In this document: one piece after another, positions 8,154 to 15,960 of the stretch | Layout of the letters: each line of letters opens with the position of its first letter | How positions within the stretch are numbered: position 1 is the stretch's first letter | Notes under the pieces: generated by a model | What the model was told of the DNA's origin: nothing | Databases searched by the model: none | Seen by the model: only the letters and a program-made list of their open reading frames with translations | Source: Elusimicrobiota bacterium | GTDB taxonomy: Bacteria > Elusimicrobiota > Elusimicrobia > UBA1565 > JACRDR01 | NCBI GenBank assembly: GCA_016194745.1 | Contig: JACQBA010000012.1 | Span: 360,041-424,040 of the forward strand | Length of the DNA: 64,000 bases | Direction of reading: 5' to 3' | Translations under genes and position numbers: made by a program

Positions 8154-8540
8154 TCATTTCCACCACTGTCCCTTAATCTGGAACTTGCAAACGGAACAGG
8201 TTCGCCGAATCGGGATACCACGAGGCTCGGTACCTAGCTTAATGAGCTTTCCCTGCTCGTGATTGCAGTTGGGGCAGAATCCGCCGAACTCGTGTCCGGC
8301 CTGATCCCCTTTTCTCCATATTGCTCCGTCGTCTCGAAGTTCGACGGCCTGCCGCAGTGCAAGCTGCTCCTTTAGGACAGCGTTCTCCTGTCGCATCGCC
8401 TGGTTTTCGTTCACCAAGTCGAATACCTGGGACTGAATCTCAAGCAGCTTCGAGGAGGCGTCGGGATCCTTGCGGCCCTTCACGATCTCGTTCAACGCCT
8501 TAAGTCCCGCGATCAATGCTGCGCCGGTAGCCGGTTCCAT
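8154..8540 (-). CDS. Prophage coiled-coil/zinc-ribbon protein (128 aa)
   Basis: ATG at 8540. Residues 24-65 form a coiled coil (SSKLLEIQSQVFDLVNENQA and following heptads). Residues 88-122 hold two Cys pairs, CPNC and CSVC, spaced as in a rubredoxin-type zinc ribbon. Similar small coiled-coil plus zinc-ribbon proteins are scattered through prophages as hypothetical genes; their function is not known to me. It lies in its own transcription unit, bounded by terminators on both sides. Confidence 0.65.
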   Translation of the reverse strand: MEPATGAALIAGLKALNEIVKGRKDPDASSKLLEIQSQVFDLVNENQAMRQENAVLKEQLALRQAVELRDDGAIWRKGDQAGHEFGGFCPNCNHEQGKLIKLGTEPRGIPIRRTCSVCKFQIKGQWWK

Positions 8541-8550
8541 GTTCTCTCCG

Positions 8551-8583
8551 AAAAGGGAAAGGCCCCACCGGAAGATGGGGCCT
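8551..8583 (-). terminator. Rho-independent terminator after the 111-residue gene
   Basis: Perfect 8-bp arms AGGCCCCA (8560-8567) and TGGGGCCT (8576-8583). On the minus strand they are followed by a T-rich tract (TTCCCTTTT). It separates 8646-8981 from the zinc-ribbon gene and also lies directly before the latter's ribosome site. Confidence 0.65.
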
Positions 8584-8645
8584 CAAATCACTGTCGGTAG
8601 CTTCCGGTCTACCTTGGCTCCGTCGGAGCCTACGGCATTTTACCA

Positions 8646-8981
8646 TTACTCCGCGGCTGCGGCCTTTTCTCTTTCGCTGCCACTCGACGCCTCTGCATTC
8701 GACCATGCCATGAACGTAGCGTCTCGCTCGGCTTCCCGGCGGAACTTTGCTGTATTTCGCTTTCCATCCATCGGCCCGGTTTCATTCTCGATGATGAAAG
8801 GATTGTCCGTGAACGTAGTGCGTTCTGTTAGTCCGTCGAGACCAAGTCGCTCCCAGGGATGATTCAGCCCGGAGATCGTGTCTCGCCCTGCCAGGTTCTC
8901 GATTTCCAGACGCATGAGCCCGTCGGCACCTTTCCAGGCTGTGATCTTGTAGCCTTCGACCGTCATTGATTGCTTTTTCAT
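8646..8981 (-). CDS. Small prophage accessory protein (111 aa)
   Basis: ATG at 8981 with an AGGAGAAC ribosome site. First of three small genes (with 9013-9312 and 9361-9582) that share a start pattern: a short GC hairpin, then AGGAG or GGGAG, then MKKxM or MKIKE. The protein looks like a compact beta-rich domain (MTVEGYKITAWKGADG at residues 5-20) followed by a charged helical tail ending in a Glu/Ala run. No family recognised. Position between integrase and replication genes is where phages usually carry anti-defence or lysogeny-modulating genes. Confidence 0.55.
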   Translation of the reverse strand: MKKQSMTVEGYKITAWKGADGLMRLEIENLAGRDTISGLNHPWERLGLDGLTERTTFTDNPFIIENETGPMDGKRNTAKFRREAERDATFMAWSNAEASSGSEREKAAAAE

Positions 8982-9012
8982 TTTGTTCTCCTGGCCCTGT
9001 CGGACCCGTTGG

Positions 9013-9312
9013 TTAAATGTTGCGCCAGCTCCAGTTCACTTTCCCGACGCAACGCGGCTCGATGCTCTTGCTGTATTCGGTAAGCTCGAACCCATCGACG
9101 GTCTTGAAGATCGCCAATTCGCCCTCGTCTATCGCGTTGTCGGGATCAGCATCGACCAGGACCATGTTGTCGAGCCCGAGACTCGCTACCGATCCTTCGA
9201 TGCGATAGGCCTCAAACAGCGGCCACTCATTGTCCGGGTCCATGTAGGACCTCAGAGCGTCTACGCGGACAGCCTTGACGGACTTTGCTTTCACGGTTTC
9301 TTTGATTTTCAT
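9013..9312 (-). CDS. Small prophage accessory protein (99 aa)
   Basis: I choose the ATG at 9312, preceded by GCAGGAG, over a longer frame that would run through the leader hairpin. The protein starts MKIKETVKAKSVKAVRV, is acidic in the middle (LVDADPDNAIDEGELAIFK) and appears beta-rich, of a size similar to its two neighbours. No family recognised. Like the neighbours it is preceded by a short perfect hairpin directly before the ribosome site. Confidence 0.55.
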   Translation of the reverse strand: MKIKETVKAKSVKAVRVDALRSYMDPDNEWPLFEAYRIEGSVASLGLDNMVLVDADPDNAIDEGELAIFKTVDGFELTEYSKSIEPRCVGKVNWSWRNI

Positions 9313-9360
9313 GATTTCTCCTGCCCTATCGGGCGCATTCCGCGATTTTCGCATCATCGG

Positions 9361-9582
9361 TCATTTTTGGGCTGGCCCCATCTCCTGCCCAATGCGATTT
9401 GGATCAGTCGAGATGTCGAACACTATTGGCCTCCGACCGTCCGAGTGACAGCACTGTATGTTCGAGCCGTTCATGATGTCCGCTGCCTCATAGCCTTTCG
9501 GCGGATACACTCGCAGCACGATTCCTGATTTAACCTTCGTGGCTTCGATACGGAAGCCTGCCGCTTCCATGGACTTTTTCAT
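9361..9582 (-). CDS. Small prophage accessory protein (73 aa)
   Basis: ATG at 9582 with a GGGAG ribosome site. The opening MKKSMEAAGFRIEATKVKSG parallels that of the 111-residue gene (MKKQSMTVEGYKITAWKGAD), which suggests divergent copies of one small beta-rich fold. It contains a CC pair in the middle (NIQCCHSDG). First gene downstream of the integrase in the direction of transcription. Function unknown. Confidence 0.55.
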   Translation of the reverse strand: MKKSMEAAGFRIEATKVKSGIVLRVYPPKGYEAADIMNGSNIQCCHSDGRRPIVFDISTDPNRIGQEMGPAQK

Positions 9583-9592
9583 TATTTCTCCC

Positions 9593-9604
9593 GCCCTCTC
9601 GGGC
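9593..9604 (-). promoter_or_regulatory. Short leader hairpin before the 73-residue gene (one of a set)
   Basis: On the minus strand GCCC-GAGA-GGGC forms a 4-bp stem with a tetraloop immediately before the GGGAG ribosome site. An equivalent element lies at 9323-9334 (GCCC-GATA-GGGC) before the 99-residue gene and an imperfect one at 8993-9006 before the 111-residue gene. The recurring layout suggests a shared translational control element or mRNA 5' end protector. Confidence 0.45.
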
Positions 9605-9605
9605 T

Positions 9606-10568
9606 CTAACGTATTACCGCCCGGCGTTTCTCTCCGGGCAACAATCCCATATGCGCCAGGACTCCGACGCTCCTAGCTCTGCTCAATACTTCGTCATCTG
9701 CGAGGTTGAGATAGTTCCGCGTCATTTCTAGCGTCCGGTGCCCAAGGGTCCGCTGCAACGTGATTAGGTCGCCCCCGCCGCGTAGGAACTCGCAGGCGAA
9801 CATATGCCGGATGGCGTGAGGCCCCAAGTGATCCGAAGCAACTCCGGCCAGTCGCGTAAGCTGCTTGAGTCTATGGGCGAATGGGACCCGCCGTAGAGGC
9901 TTGCCCCAACGGTTGCAGAATACTGGATCTGAGTCTTTGGCCGTCGGCCGCAATTGAAGCCATGCGATCAAGGCTCTACGGGCAATCTCACACCATACGA
10001 CGCGGCGCTCTCGTCTACCCTTGCCCATGACAATAGCTGTATCGTTGGCGAGGTCCAGGTCTGCGATCTTGAGACCTAGGGCTTCCGAGATGCGGAGCCC
10101 GGTAGAGGCCAGCATGAGCAAGACGGCTCTATCTCTGACGCCTAGCGGGTCCTTCGTGTCGATCTGTGAGAGGGTCGCTTTGAACTGCTCGACCGTGAAG
10201 GGCTTAATTAGCCTCCGCTCCCGTCTCGGTCTCTCAACGGATGCCATTGGATCGACCAAGAGCAAGCCATCACGCATCAAGAACCGAAACAGCGTCTTGA
10301 TGTGCCTCCAGCGGGTGTCTACCGTTTCGGAGGAATTGCCCTTCGCCTGTAGGGAGTCCAGAAACCCCCGGATGTGCGCTGCTCGCGTCTCCGCTGGCTT
10401 AGGACCGCCCGAGGCCTTGAGAAAGGCCAGGAAGGCCGCTACGGTCCTTCCATAGTTCGCTTGCGTGTCCTGGCTCAAGTTCTGAGCCTTGGAGCGTAGG
10501 ATGAACAACCGTTCGGCTGTAGACCACTCCAACGATTCGGGCGTTAGCGTTGCCGGGATTGCGGCCAT
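9606..10568 (-). CDS. Tyrosine recombinase / prophage integrase (XerC/D-like)
   Basis: 320 residues, the full length of simple phage integrases. The N-terminal SAM-like core-binding domain (about 12-105) binds the core sites; the catalytic domain (about 122-300) carries R159 (STGLRISEAL), K183, H251 and R254 (HAIRH), H277 (LGHRTLEMT) and the nucleophile Y286. It catalyses site-specific recombination between phage and chromosome sites. The gene starts 114 bases from the 3' end of tRNA-Glu, pointing to that tRNA as the attachment site, as is usual for such elements. All catalytic residues are present, so it is likely active. Confidence 0.92.
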   Translation of the reverse strand: MAAIPATLTPESLEWSTAERLFILRSKAQNLSQDTQANYGRTVAAFLAFLKASGGPKPAETRAAHIRGFLDSLQAKGNSSETVDTRWRHIKTLFRFLMRDGLLLVDPMASVERPRRERRLIKPFTVEQFKATLSQIDTKDPLGVRDRAVLLMLASTGLRISEALGLKIADLDLANDTAIVMGKGRRERRVVWCEIARRALIAWLQLRPTAKDSDPVFCNRWGKPLRRVPFAHRLKQLTRLAGVASDHLGPHAIRHMFACEFLRGGGDLITLQRTLGHRTLEMTRNYLNLADDEVLSRARSVGVLAHMGLLPGEKRRAVIR

Positions 10569-10681
10569 GCTCTGTCTCCCAGCGGATCGAAGGATGTGAC
10601 TTCAGAGGGCTAATGACGGCCTTTTGAGGGGCCGTGCGAACGGTGCCTTGGGGGCATTCTCCGACGAGGATTGGCTAGAGT

Positions 10682-10756
10682 TGGTGGCCCTAACGGGAGT
10701 CGAACCCGTCTCTCGTCCTTGAAAGGGACGTGTCCTAGCCGATAGACGATAGGGCC
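10682..10756 (-). tRNA. tRNA-Glu (TTC), probable prophage attachment site
   Basis: Acceptor arms GGCCCTA and TAGGGCC pair, the anticodon arm CGTCC / GGACG encloses the loop CTTTCAA (anticodon TTC), and the T arm contains GGTTCGACTCC. The terminal CCA is encoded (10682-10684). The 3' end faces the integrase gene, so the prophage most likely sits in this tRNA; the matching repeat would lie left of the window. Confidence 0.95.
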
Positions 10757-10785
10757 AAAAAATCGCGAGCCGCCGGAGAAACGAG

Positions 10786-10858
10786 TGAGCCCGGTGGGGC
10801 TCGAACCCACGACAACCTGATTAAAAGTCAGGTGCTCTACCAACTGAGCTACGGGCTC
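10786..10858 (-). tRNA. tRNA-Lys (TTT)
   Basis: Acceptor GAGCCCG / CGGGCTC, D arm with AGCTCAGTTGGTAGAGC, anticodon stem CCTGA / TCAGG with loop CTTTTAA (anticodon TTT), T loop GGTTCGAGCCC. CCA is not encoded. It lies 30 bases upstream of tRNA-Glu and is probably co-transcribed with it. Confidence 0.95.
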
Positions 10859-10874
10859 AAACACGAGAATTATA

Positions 10875-11528
10875 CTAGATATTCGGCAGGCAGGCCTTCG
10901 GGTATCTCCAGAGAGGGGCGTTTTCCTTGGATCTCGGTTCGGCGAGCATCGAGCGGCGTCGGGGGCCCATGGCCATGTTCTGGATTCTCGACGCGTCGAA
11001 ATAGATCGAGTCGAAGCCGGGAGTCCAAGTCATGCTCTCCGCGTTGCGCGCGAACAGCGCTTTGAGCTCGAGGAGCGTCCCGATGAATATCTCCGGGACG
11101 TCCGCGGGGGCCGAGCGCCGGCCGAAGAACTGACGTATCGTTGGATCGACGACGAGGACACCGTCGGGTTCGCGGCTCGCGATGTAGATATGGTTGTAGT
11201 TATCGACGAGATCCGCCGAGAGCCCCCGCCAACGCAGCAGCAGCGCGAGCTTCGGGGCGGCGTTTCCGCAGACGGCGTCGCTTAGATCAGTGGCGGGGCC
11301 GGCCATGCCGCTCGCGCGCACGCTTTCGGCGAGGAGCGGCCTGGCGCACGCGACGGCGTCCGCGATCGTCCGGCGGCGCGCGTCGAGAGCGGTCGGATCA
11401 TGCACCGGGAAGAAATCCTCGGTGACCGGGATCTCGTCGCCAGTCTGCGGGACTTCCGGCAGGATCGGCTGAGCGGCCGACGCGGGGGCCGCGAGCGCCG
11501 CGGCCAGCGCTAGTCGCAGGAAGAACAT
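10875..11528 (-). CDS. Exported protein of unknown function (217 aa)
   Basis: A longer frame exists, but the ATG at 11528 begins a clean signal peptide (MFFLRLALAAALAAPASAAQ), so I take that as the start. The mature protein has a region around DLVDNYNHIYIASREPDGVL and VVDPTIRQFF with an Asn-His and Asp pattern and a preceding conserved-looking Cys (SDAVCGNAAPKLALLLR). The order Cys ... His ... Asp is suggestive of a transglutaminase-like (papain-fold) domain, as in VCGNxA...NHxY...VDPT. That is an inference from the motif order. It lies next to the tRNA genes, divergent from 11730. Confidence 0.6.
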   Translation of the reverse strand: MFFLRLALAAALAAPASAAQPILPEVPQTGDEIPVTEDFFPVHDPTALDARRRTIADAVACARPLLAESVRASGMAGPATDLSDAVCGNAAPKLALLLRWRGLSADLVDNYNHIYIASREPDGVLVVDPTIRQFFGRRSAPADVPEIFIGTLLELKALFARNAESMTWTPGFDSIYFDASRIQNMAMGPRRRSMLAEPRSKENAPLWRYPKACLPNI

Positions 11529-11729
11529 AGGGGACAAGATACTCCGGAACGTCGAACGAAGGAAGGGTCCTTCGGGCAGGCGCCTGCGTTTCAAAATGCC
11601 GTAGGTCAGTTGGGTCTGTTTTCCCGCTGGAAATCCAGGCCCATTGCCAGGCGTTGGGGGGCCGATGAGTCTTTTCTCCGAATATGTCGCTCGGAGTATA
11701 CTTTCCAGGCAGGAGGGGGGGAGGCAGCA

Positions 11730-12215
11730 ATGAGGTTCTTCTTCTGCGCCGCGGCTTTTTGCGCGGCGGCCGGCGCCGCGGGCGCGTTGGAATTCGTGGA
11801 GTCTCAAGTCGCGGGAACCGCCTTCGCGGCGAGCCGCATCGGGAACGCGTCGATGATCCTAGCGACGGCGAGCCGCGAACGCGGTCCGGTGACGTGGGTC
11901 CCGTCTTCCGGAGACGACATCCGGCAGGCGCGAAGCCAATGCGAGAATACCAGCCGCTCGACCGGGCTGCCCCCCGGACGAGCCGTCGGCCATCCCATCG
12001 TCGGGTACGTCACGTGGGCCGTCCCCTGTCGCCGGATGGACGAGCAGGGGCAGGTTACGTACGTGATCGCCGGGGGCGTCACGCTGGAGGAGGCGAAGGA
12101 GAAATGCCAAGTCCGGAGCTCGACATACGGATTTTCTCCGGGCATCGCCGTCGGCCATCCGATCTACGTGGCGGACACGAAGACGGTCGTGGTCTGCGAA
12201 AGACCCGTTAGATAG
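11730..12215 (+). CDS. Small secreted protein with an internal duplication (161 aa)
   Basis: ATG at 11730 follows a strong purine-rich ribosome site (GGAGG and GAGG), and begins a signal peptide (MRFFFCAAAFCAAAGAAGAL). Two halves repeat a motif: a Cys, then S/T-rich residues, then 'G-x-P/S-P-G-x-A-VGHPI', then a strand ending in Cys. The first copy is around CENTSRSTGLPPGRAVGHPI and the second around CQVRSSTYGFSPGIAVGHPI. Each repeat likely forms one disulphide. Function unknown. A -10-like TATACT lies at 11697-11702. A competing frame overlaps it but lacks the signal peptide. Confidence 0.65.
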   Translation: MRFFFCAAAFCAAAGAAGALEFVESQVAGTAFAASRIGNASMILATASRERGPVTWVPSSGDDIRQARSQCENTSRSTGLPPGRAVGHPIVGYVTWAVPCRRMDEQGQVTYVIAGGVTLEEAKEKCQVRSSTYGFSPGIAVGHPIYVADTKTVVVCERPVR

Positions 12216-12287
12216 CCGAAGGCGACGGCTCGCCGGATGAATTCCGGATGATCAACGCAGGATCGTCGGACGCGCTGAGGCCATCCT

Positions 12288-13826
12288 ATGCGCGTGATCT
12301 CTCTTTTCACGTGCTTGCTGTCGGCCGCGGCGATGCTCGCGATCGCCTCGCCGCCCGCGCCATCCGCCGATACCCGAGCCCCAGTCGCACCGCGGGCGAC
12401 GAATGAGCCGCTAGAGAGGCGCGAACCCTGCGGCCGCGCTAGCGAGCCGGAGCCGGGGCAAGAGCGCCGGGATCGTCTCGAATGCCCAATTCGGGCGCGA
12501 TCGGACCGCGAAGGCGGAGGCGATCGCGGCGACGGCGAGACTAATCCATCGGCTGCGGTACCGCATGCGCAGCGGGTTGCGCCCGGCGGAAGCTCCCGCA
12601 TCGAGCGCTCGACGCCCGGCCTGCCCGCCTATCGCCGGGCGCTCTCGGGCGGGAACTCGGCTTCCGCGCTCGACGCGCTTTTCACCAACCAACGGCCGCT
12701 GAAGGACTCGCCCGCGCCCGTGGCGGCGCTGATCGGCGCCCCGCCCGTGCTTCGCGGACCACAGCCCCGGCTGCCCGGCGAGGGAGCCTCGCCGCCGGTC
12801 CACCGCGCCCAGTACACTCCGGATCTCTACGAGCGTCTGCAGCTTACGCCGTATCACGTCTCCGATTCGGTCGCATGCAGTCTCCTGCCCGCGAACGCGT
12901 GCGTGAACGGCCGTCTCGCGATCCGCGACGCGCTCCAGAGACTCTCGGAAACGGCGCGCGTCGCAGCGCCGCAATTCACGGTGGTGCGCGACCTTCCGGC
13001 AATCCTCGCGATGGGCGTCGCACCCAGCGGAGAACGGAATCTAATCATGGCCGACCTCAAATTCATGGCGACGCTGGTCGCCGATCCCGAGGCAGCGACG
13101 TTCGTGCTCGCGCACGAGATCATCCACGTGCTTCAGCGCGGACGCTATCCTGCGTCGAGCGCCTTCGGCCGAAGCAAAGCGCTCGAAAGCGACGCGGACA
13201 TGGGTGCGGTCGAGTTGGCAATCGCCGCGGGCCTTCTAAAGGACGGCGCGCGGTCTGCGGCCCGCGCTGCGCAAGACGTCCTCCCGGGTGCGAACCGGTC
13301 CTGGCTCGCCCACCAACTGTGGTATCCGGAAACGGTGCCGTCGCACCCGACCGGCATTGACCGGGTCTTCAATATCAAAGGATACGGGGGCCGGGTGCTG
13401 GAGCAGGCCGCCGCCCCTGCCGGTCCCAACGCGCCGTTTCGCACGACACTGACGCCGGCGGCCTTCGATCGGGAGGGACGACTTCTGCCGCACGTCTTCG
13501 TGCCGCAGCGTCTGAAGGACGCGGTTTTGGCCGCCGCGCAATCTCGCCCCGACCTCATGAACGCGATTCTGCGCAACGTCCATCTGGATTCCGAAACGGC
13601 GAGCCGCGTCGACCGGGAACGCGCCCAAGGCGCGCCGAGCGAGGCGTCGGCGCGGCGGGCGCTGGACGCCGCCTTCAACGCGGTCATCGAGCGGCCGGGG
13701 ATGCGCGAGGAGTATCGGCCGGACTTCGCGTCGGTGCACGCGGGCTTGGCGGCCGCGGCCGCCGAAAGCGCCGAGTGGTTCGTGCGTAGAATGATGACTC
13801 TACCGCAGAGCCGAAGCCGGCCCTAG
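12288..13826 (+). CDS. Exported zinc metallopeptidase, M48-like (512 aa)
   Basis: Signal peptide at residues 1-25 (MRVISLFTCLLSAAAMLAIA). A long Pro/Arg-rich low-complexity region (about 30-125) precedes the catalytic domain. The zinc motif HEIIH is at 276-280 in FVLAHEIIHVLQRG, and E300 with D304 (ALESDADMGAVEL) form the ExxxD third-ligand motif of M48-type peptidases. It is therefore a predicted periplasmic or secreted peptidase. The C-terminal 150 residues are helical and unassigned. The Arg-rich linker has an odd composition and could hold a frameshift pair, but I see no clear break. Follows the small secreted protein in the same direction. Confidence 0.75.
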   Translation: MRVISLFTCLLSAAAMLAIASPPAPSADTRAPVAPRATNEPLERREPCGRASEPEPGQERRDRLECPIRARSDREGGGDRGDGETNPSAAVPHAQRVAPGGSSRIERSTPGLPAYRRALSGGNSASALDALFTNQRPLKDSPAPVAALIGAPPVLRGPQPRLPGEGASPPVHRAQYTPDLYERLQLTPYHVSDSVACSLLPANACVNGRLAIRDALQRLSETARVAAPQFTVVRDLPAILAMGVAPSGERNLIMADLKFMATLVADPEAATFVLAHEIIHVLQRGRYPASSAFGRSKALESDADMGAVELAIAAGLLKDGARSAARAAQDVLPGANRSWLAHQLWYPETVPSHPTGIDRVFNIKGYGGRVLEQAAAPAGPNAPFRTTLTPAAFDREGRLLPHVFVPQRLKDAVLAAAQSRPDLMNAILRNVHLDSETASRVDRERAQGAPSEASARRALDAAFNAVIERPGMREEYRPDFASVHAGLAAAAAESAEWFVRRMMTLPQSRSRP

Positions 13827-13839
13827 GATTCGGACGCGG

Positions 13840-15222
13840 CTATTTTCCCGAGAGCCGCTGGTTGCTGCCCACGCCTGTGACGAAGTCCCAGTTCGGTCCC
13901 GCCTTGAACGTCCCCGCGGTCCCGGAGGTGATGTCGCGGAAGTTGTAGGAGTAGTTCGGGCTCGGCGGCAGGCCGCCGTAGATCGCCGCGAGCTGCTGCG
14001 CCGTGCTGGCGTAGTGGCTCCCGGCGAGGTTGACGATGCCCGCGAGCGCCGGCGAGGCGACGCTGGTCCCGCCGAAAACGAGCCAGCCGGTCGCGCCTTG
14101 GCACCTGAAGCCGGTGTAGACGGAGACGCCGGTGTTCGGGTCGGCGTCGAAGGAAAAGTCCGGCGCGCCTCGCTTGATGCCGACGATGTTCGCGATGCCG
14201 TCCTGGTAGGGCGGCCGATACTCGTACTGGCTCGGTCCGCCGCCGCTGCCGGTCCAGGCGACCTCGTTGAGGAAGTTGCCCGCGCTGTCCCGGAGAACGG
14301 CCGTGCCGCCCGCGGAGACGACGTTGGGCGATTCGCCGGGCCAGATCTGCTTGCCGCCGGTATCGCCGCTCGCGGCGAAATAGACGACTCCGCTCGAGAC
14401 GAAGTGGCCGTCGTATCCGACCTCGCCCGCGAACTCGCTGCCGCCCCAGCTCATGGACACCTGTCCGGGGGCGCCGCTCGCTGCGATGAGCCCGTTGGCG
14501 ACGTCTACCGCCGCGAGCAAGTCCGCGAAGCTGTTGGAGTTGGCGAGGACGAGGACAATCTTGGCGCCCGGCGCCATCGCGTGCGCCCACTGGATGTCGA
14601 GGGCGGACTCCTGCGCCCAGCCGCAGTTCTGCCGGGGCGGCGCGCCGCCCGCGTACACCTTCTTAAAGCAGCCGTTGGCGGTCGTGCATTGAGGAAGGCC
14701 GAACTTCGCCGAAAACACGTTCAGGTCGCTCTCCGCGGTGGGGTAGTCGAACGCGTCGACGATCGCGATGATCCCGGAGCCGCCGGTCGGGACCAAGGTC
14801 GCGTCCTTCTTCGAACAGCCGGGAAAGCTGACGGAGACCGTCTTGTAGATGCAGGCGAGGGAGCCGGGCGTCTCGCCCGAGGGACCGCTGCTCGAGGCTT
14901 CGGGTTTGGCGAGGAACATGTGGTTCGTGTGGGCGGCGCGTCCGCGCTCGCCGGGCTGCTCGAGGCTCGAGTCCGGGATCACGCGTGTGAACGACGCCTG
15001 GGCCTGCGGCGGGGGCGCGGCCGGAAGAACGGCGGTCTTCGGGGGCGGCGGAAGGACGGGTCCGGCGGGCGGGGGCGGGACGGTTTGTTGAGACGTCGTC
15101 GCGGGCGTGAGGCCGGCCGTCGTCGCTGTGGCGGAGCTGGCCTGGGGAGCAGGCGAGCCTTGAGGGGCGGCGTTCAGGGGCGCGGCGGCGGCCAAGGCGG
15201 CGGCGAAGGCGATCAGTCTCAT
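13840..15222 (-). CDS. Secreted serine-carboxyl peptidase, S53 sedolisin family (460 aa)
   Basis: Start at the ATG at 15222, preceded by GAGG, which gives a signal peptide (MRLIAFAAALAAAAPLNAAP). A Pro/Ala/Thr-rich linker (20-78) leads to the subtilisin-fold domain. Catalytic E205 and D209 lie in GWAQESALDIQWAHAMAPGA, the oxyanion Asp287 in YFAASGDTGG, and the nucleophile S387 in FGGTSVASPALAG. These are the Glu-Asp-Asp-Ser residues of sedolisins, usually acid-active secreted endopeptidases. The large N-terminal activation domain of many sedolisins is missing or much reduced. Convergent with the M48-like gene and divergent from 15349. Confidence 0.88.
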   Translation of the reverse strand: MRLIAFAAALAAAAPLNAAPQGSPAPQASSATATTAGLTPATTSQQTVPPPPAGPVLPPPPKTAVLPAAPPPQAQASFTRVIPDSSLEQPGERGRAAHTNHMFLAKPEASSSGPSGETPGSLACIYKTVSVSFPGCSKKDATLVPTGGSGIIAIVDAFDYPTAESDLNVFSAKFGLPQCTTANGCFKKVYAGGAPPRQNCGWAQESALDIQWAHAMAPGAKIVLVLANSNSFADLLAAVDVANGLIAASGAPGQVSMSWGGSEFAGEVGYDGHFVSSGVVYFAASGDTGGKQIWPGESPNVVSAGGTAVLRDSAGNFLNEVAWTGSGGGPSQYEYRPPYQDGIANIVGIKRGAPDFSFDADPNTGVSVYTGFRCQGATGWLVFGGTSVASPALAGIVNLAGSHYASTAQQLAAIYGGLPPSPNYSYNFRDITSGTAGTFKAGPNWDFVTGVGSNQRLSGK

Positions 15223-15303
15223 TGAACCTCGTTCTATATTTAGAAGCTGTGACACTGTATGTCGTTTGGATGCAAGCAAAAAGGGTCGAAAGACCTATAT
15301 TTC

Positions 15304-15320
15304 TGGGCCTAGTCGGCCCA
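15304..15320. promoter_or_regulatory. Inverted repeat in the divergent control region
   Basis: TGGGCC (15304-15309) and GGCCCA (15315-15320) flank 5 bases between the divergent genes starting at 15222 and 15349. Beside it on the minus strand lies GGCCCAGAAATATAGGTC, closely like a sequence upstream of the other secreted peptidase at 20030. Candidate regulator site. Confidence 0.35.
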
Positions 15321-15348
15321 GGCGAAGTGTTGCACAATATCGCGGCTT

Positions 15349-15960
15349 ATGGCCAACGCGCTCCTTTGGTCCCCCTTCCCGGCCGGCTCGCGCCGGCTGC
15401 GCGCCGCACGCGCGGTATTCTGGGTCGCGTTCCTGACGGGCTCTGCGGTCTACGGGCGAAAGTCGTGGGTCAGGCACGACGCGGGCAACAAGAATCCGCT
15501 GGTGGTCGGGGCGCGTACGCGGTTTCATCTATGGCGCCTGAGCTCCCGCGATCCCGGAAGGGCCGCCGCGTCGTGGACAGAGCTCCAGAACATCTACCTG
15601 AGAAGCTGGCAGGCTTTCCATATCATGGCGCCTCATTTCGTGGACGACGAGCCGATCCATTTTCGGATCCGCCATCGGGACGAATCCAAGCAGCCGCATG
15701 GCGTCTATGGGACCTTCTGGGCGAGTCCCGAAAGGCTCGATGTCTACGCCAAGCGCGAACCGTCGCGGATGCGGGACGGTTCGTACCAGATATTCTCCTG
15801 CGTCACCGTCGGCGAGGCGCTGCTCGCCATGGCCTACAACGAGAACGAGCAGTGGCGCTCTCCGTTTCGCGGAGACTGGCAGAGATGGTACTTGGAAAAC
15901 CGGAGCTACTATCCTCTTTCCGTCAGGGCCGCGGGAATGATGCCGGAGAAAGACCGCTGA
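15349..15960 (+). CDS. Hypothetical protein with N-terminal membrane anchor (203 aa)
   Basis: ATG at 15349 chosen because it gives a hydrophobic segment at about 20-35 (ARAVFWVAFLTGSAVYG) acting as uncleaved signal or anchor. The remainder is soluble, rich in Trp/Tyr/Arg, with no motif I recognise; features include HIMAPHFVDDEPIHF and a segment YNENEQWRSPFRGDWQRWYL. No clear ribosome site. A longer overlapping frame on the same strand looks non-coding (Arg/Gly-rich). Function unknown. Confidence 0.55.
   Translation: MANALLWSPFPAGSRRLRAARAVFWVAFLTGSAVYGRKSWVRHDAGNKNPLVVGARTRFHLWRLSSRDPGRAAASWTELQNIYLRSWQAFHIMAPHFVDDEPIHFRIRHRDESKQPHGVYGTFWASPERLDVYAKREPSRMRDGSYQIFSCVTVGEALLAMAYNENEQWRSPFRGDWQRWYLENRSYYPLSVRAAGMMPEKDR

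Noticed and set aside
8106..8160. Possible riboswitch before the lipoprotein gene
   Set aside because: The pairing segments are explained by a rho-independent terminator of the upstream gene; no known aptamer pattern.
10610..10864. 84-residue minus-strand frame starting MFEPVAQLVEHLTFNQVVVG
   Set aside because: This is the translation of the tRNA-Lys and tRNA-Glu genes (the well-known VAQLVEHLTFNQVVVGSSPT artefact).
12411..12974. Minus-strand frame with a hydrophobic C-terminal stretch inside the M48-like gene
   Set aside because: The apparent membrane segment comes from the Arg/Pro-rich linker of the sense gene; no start signal.
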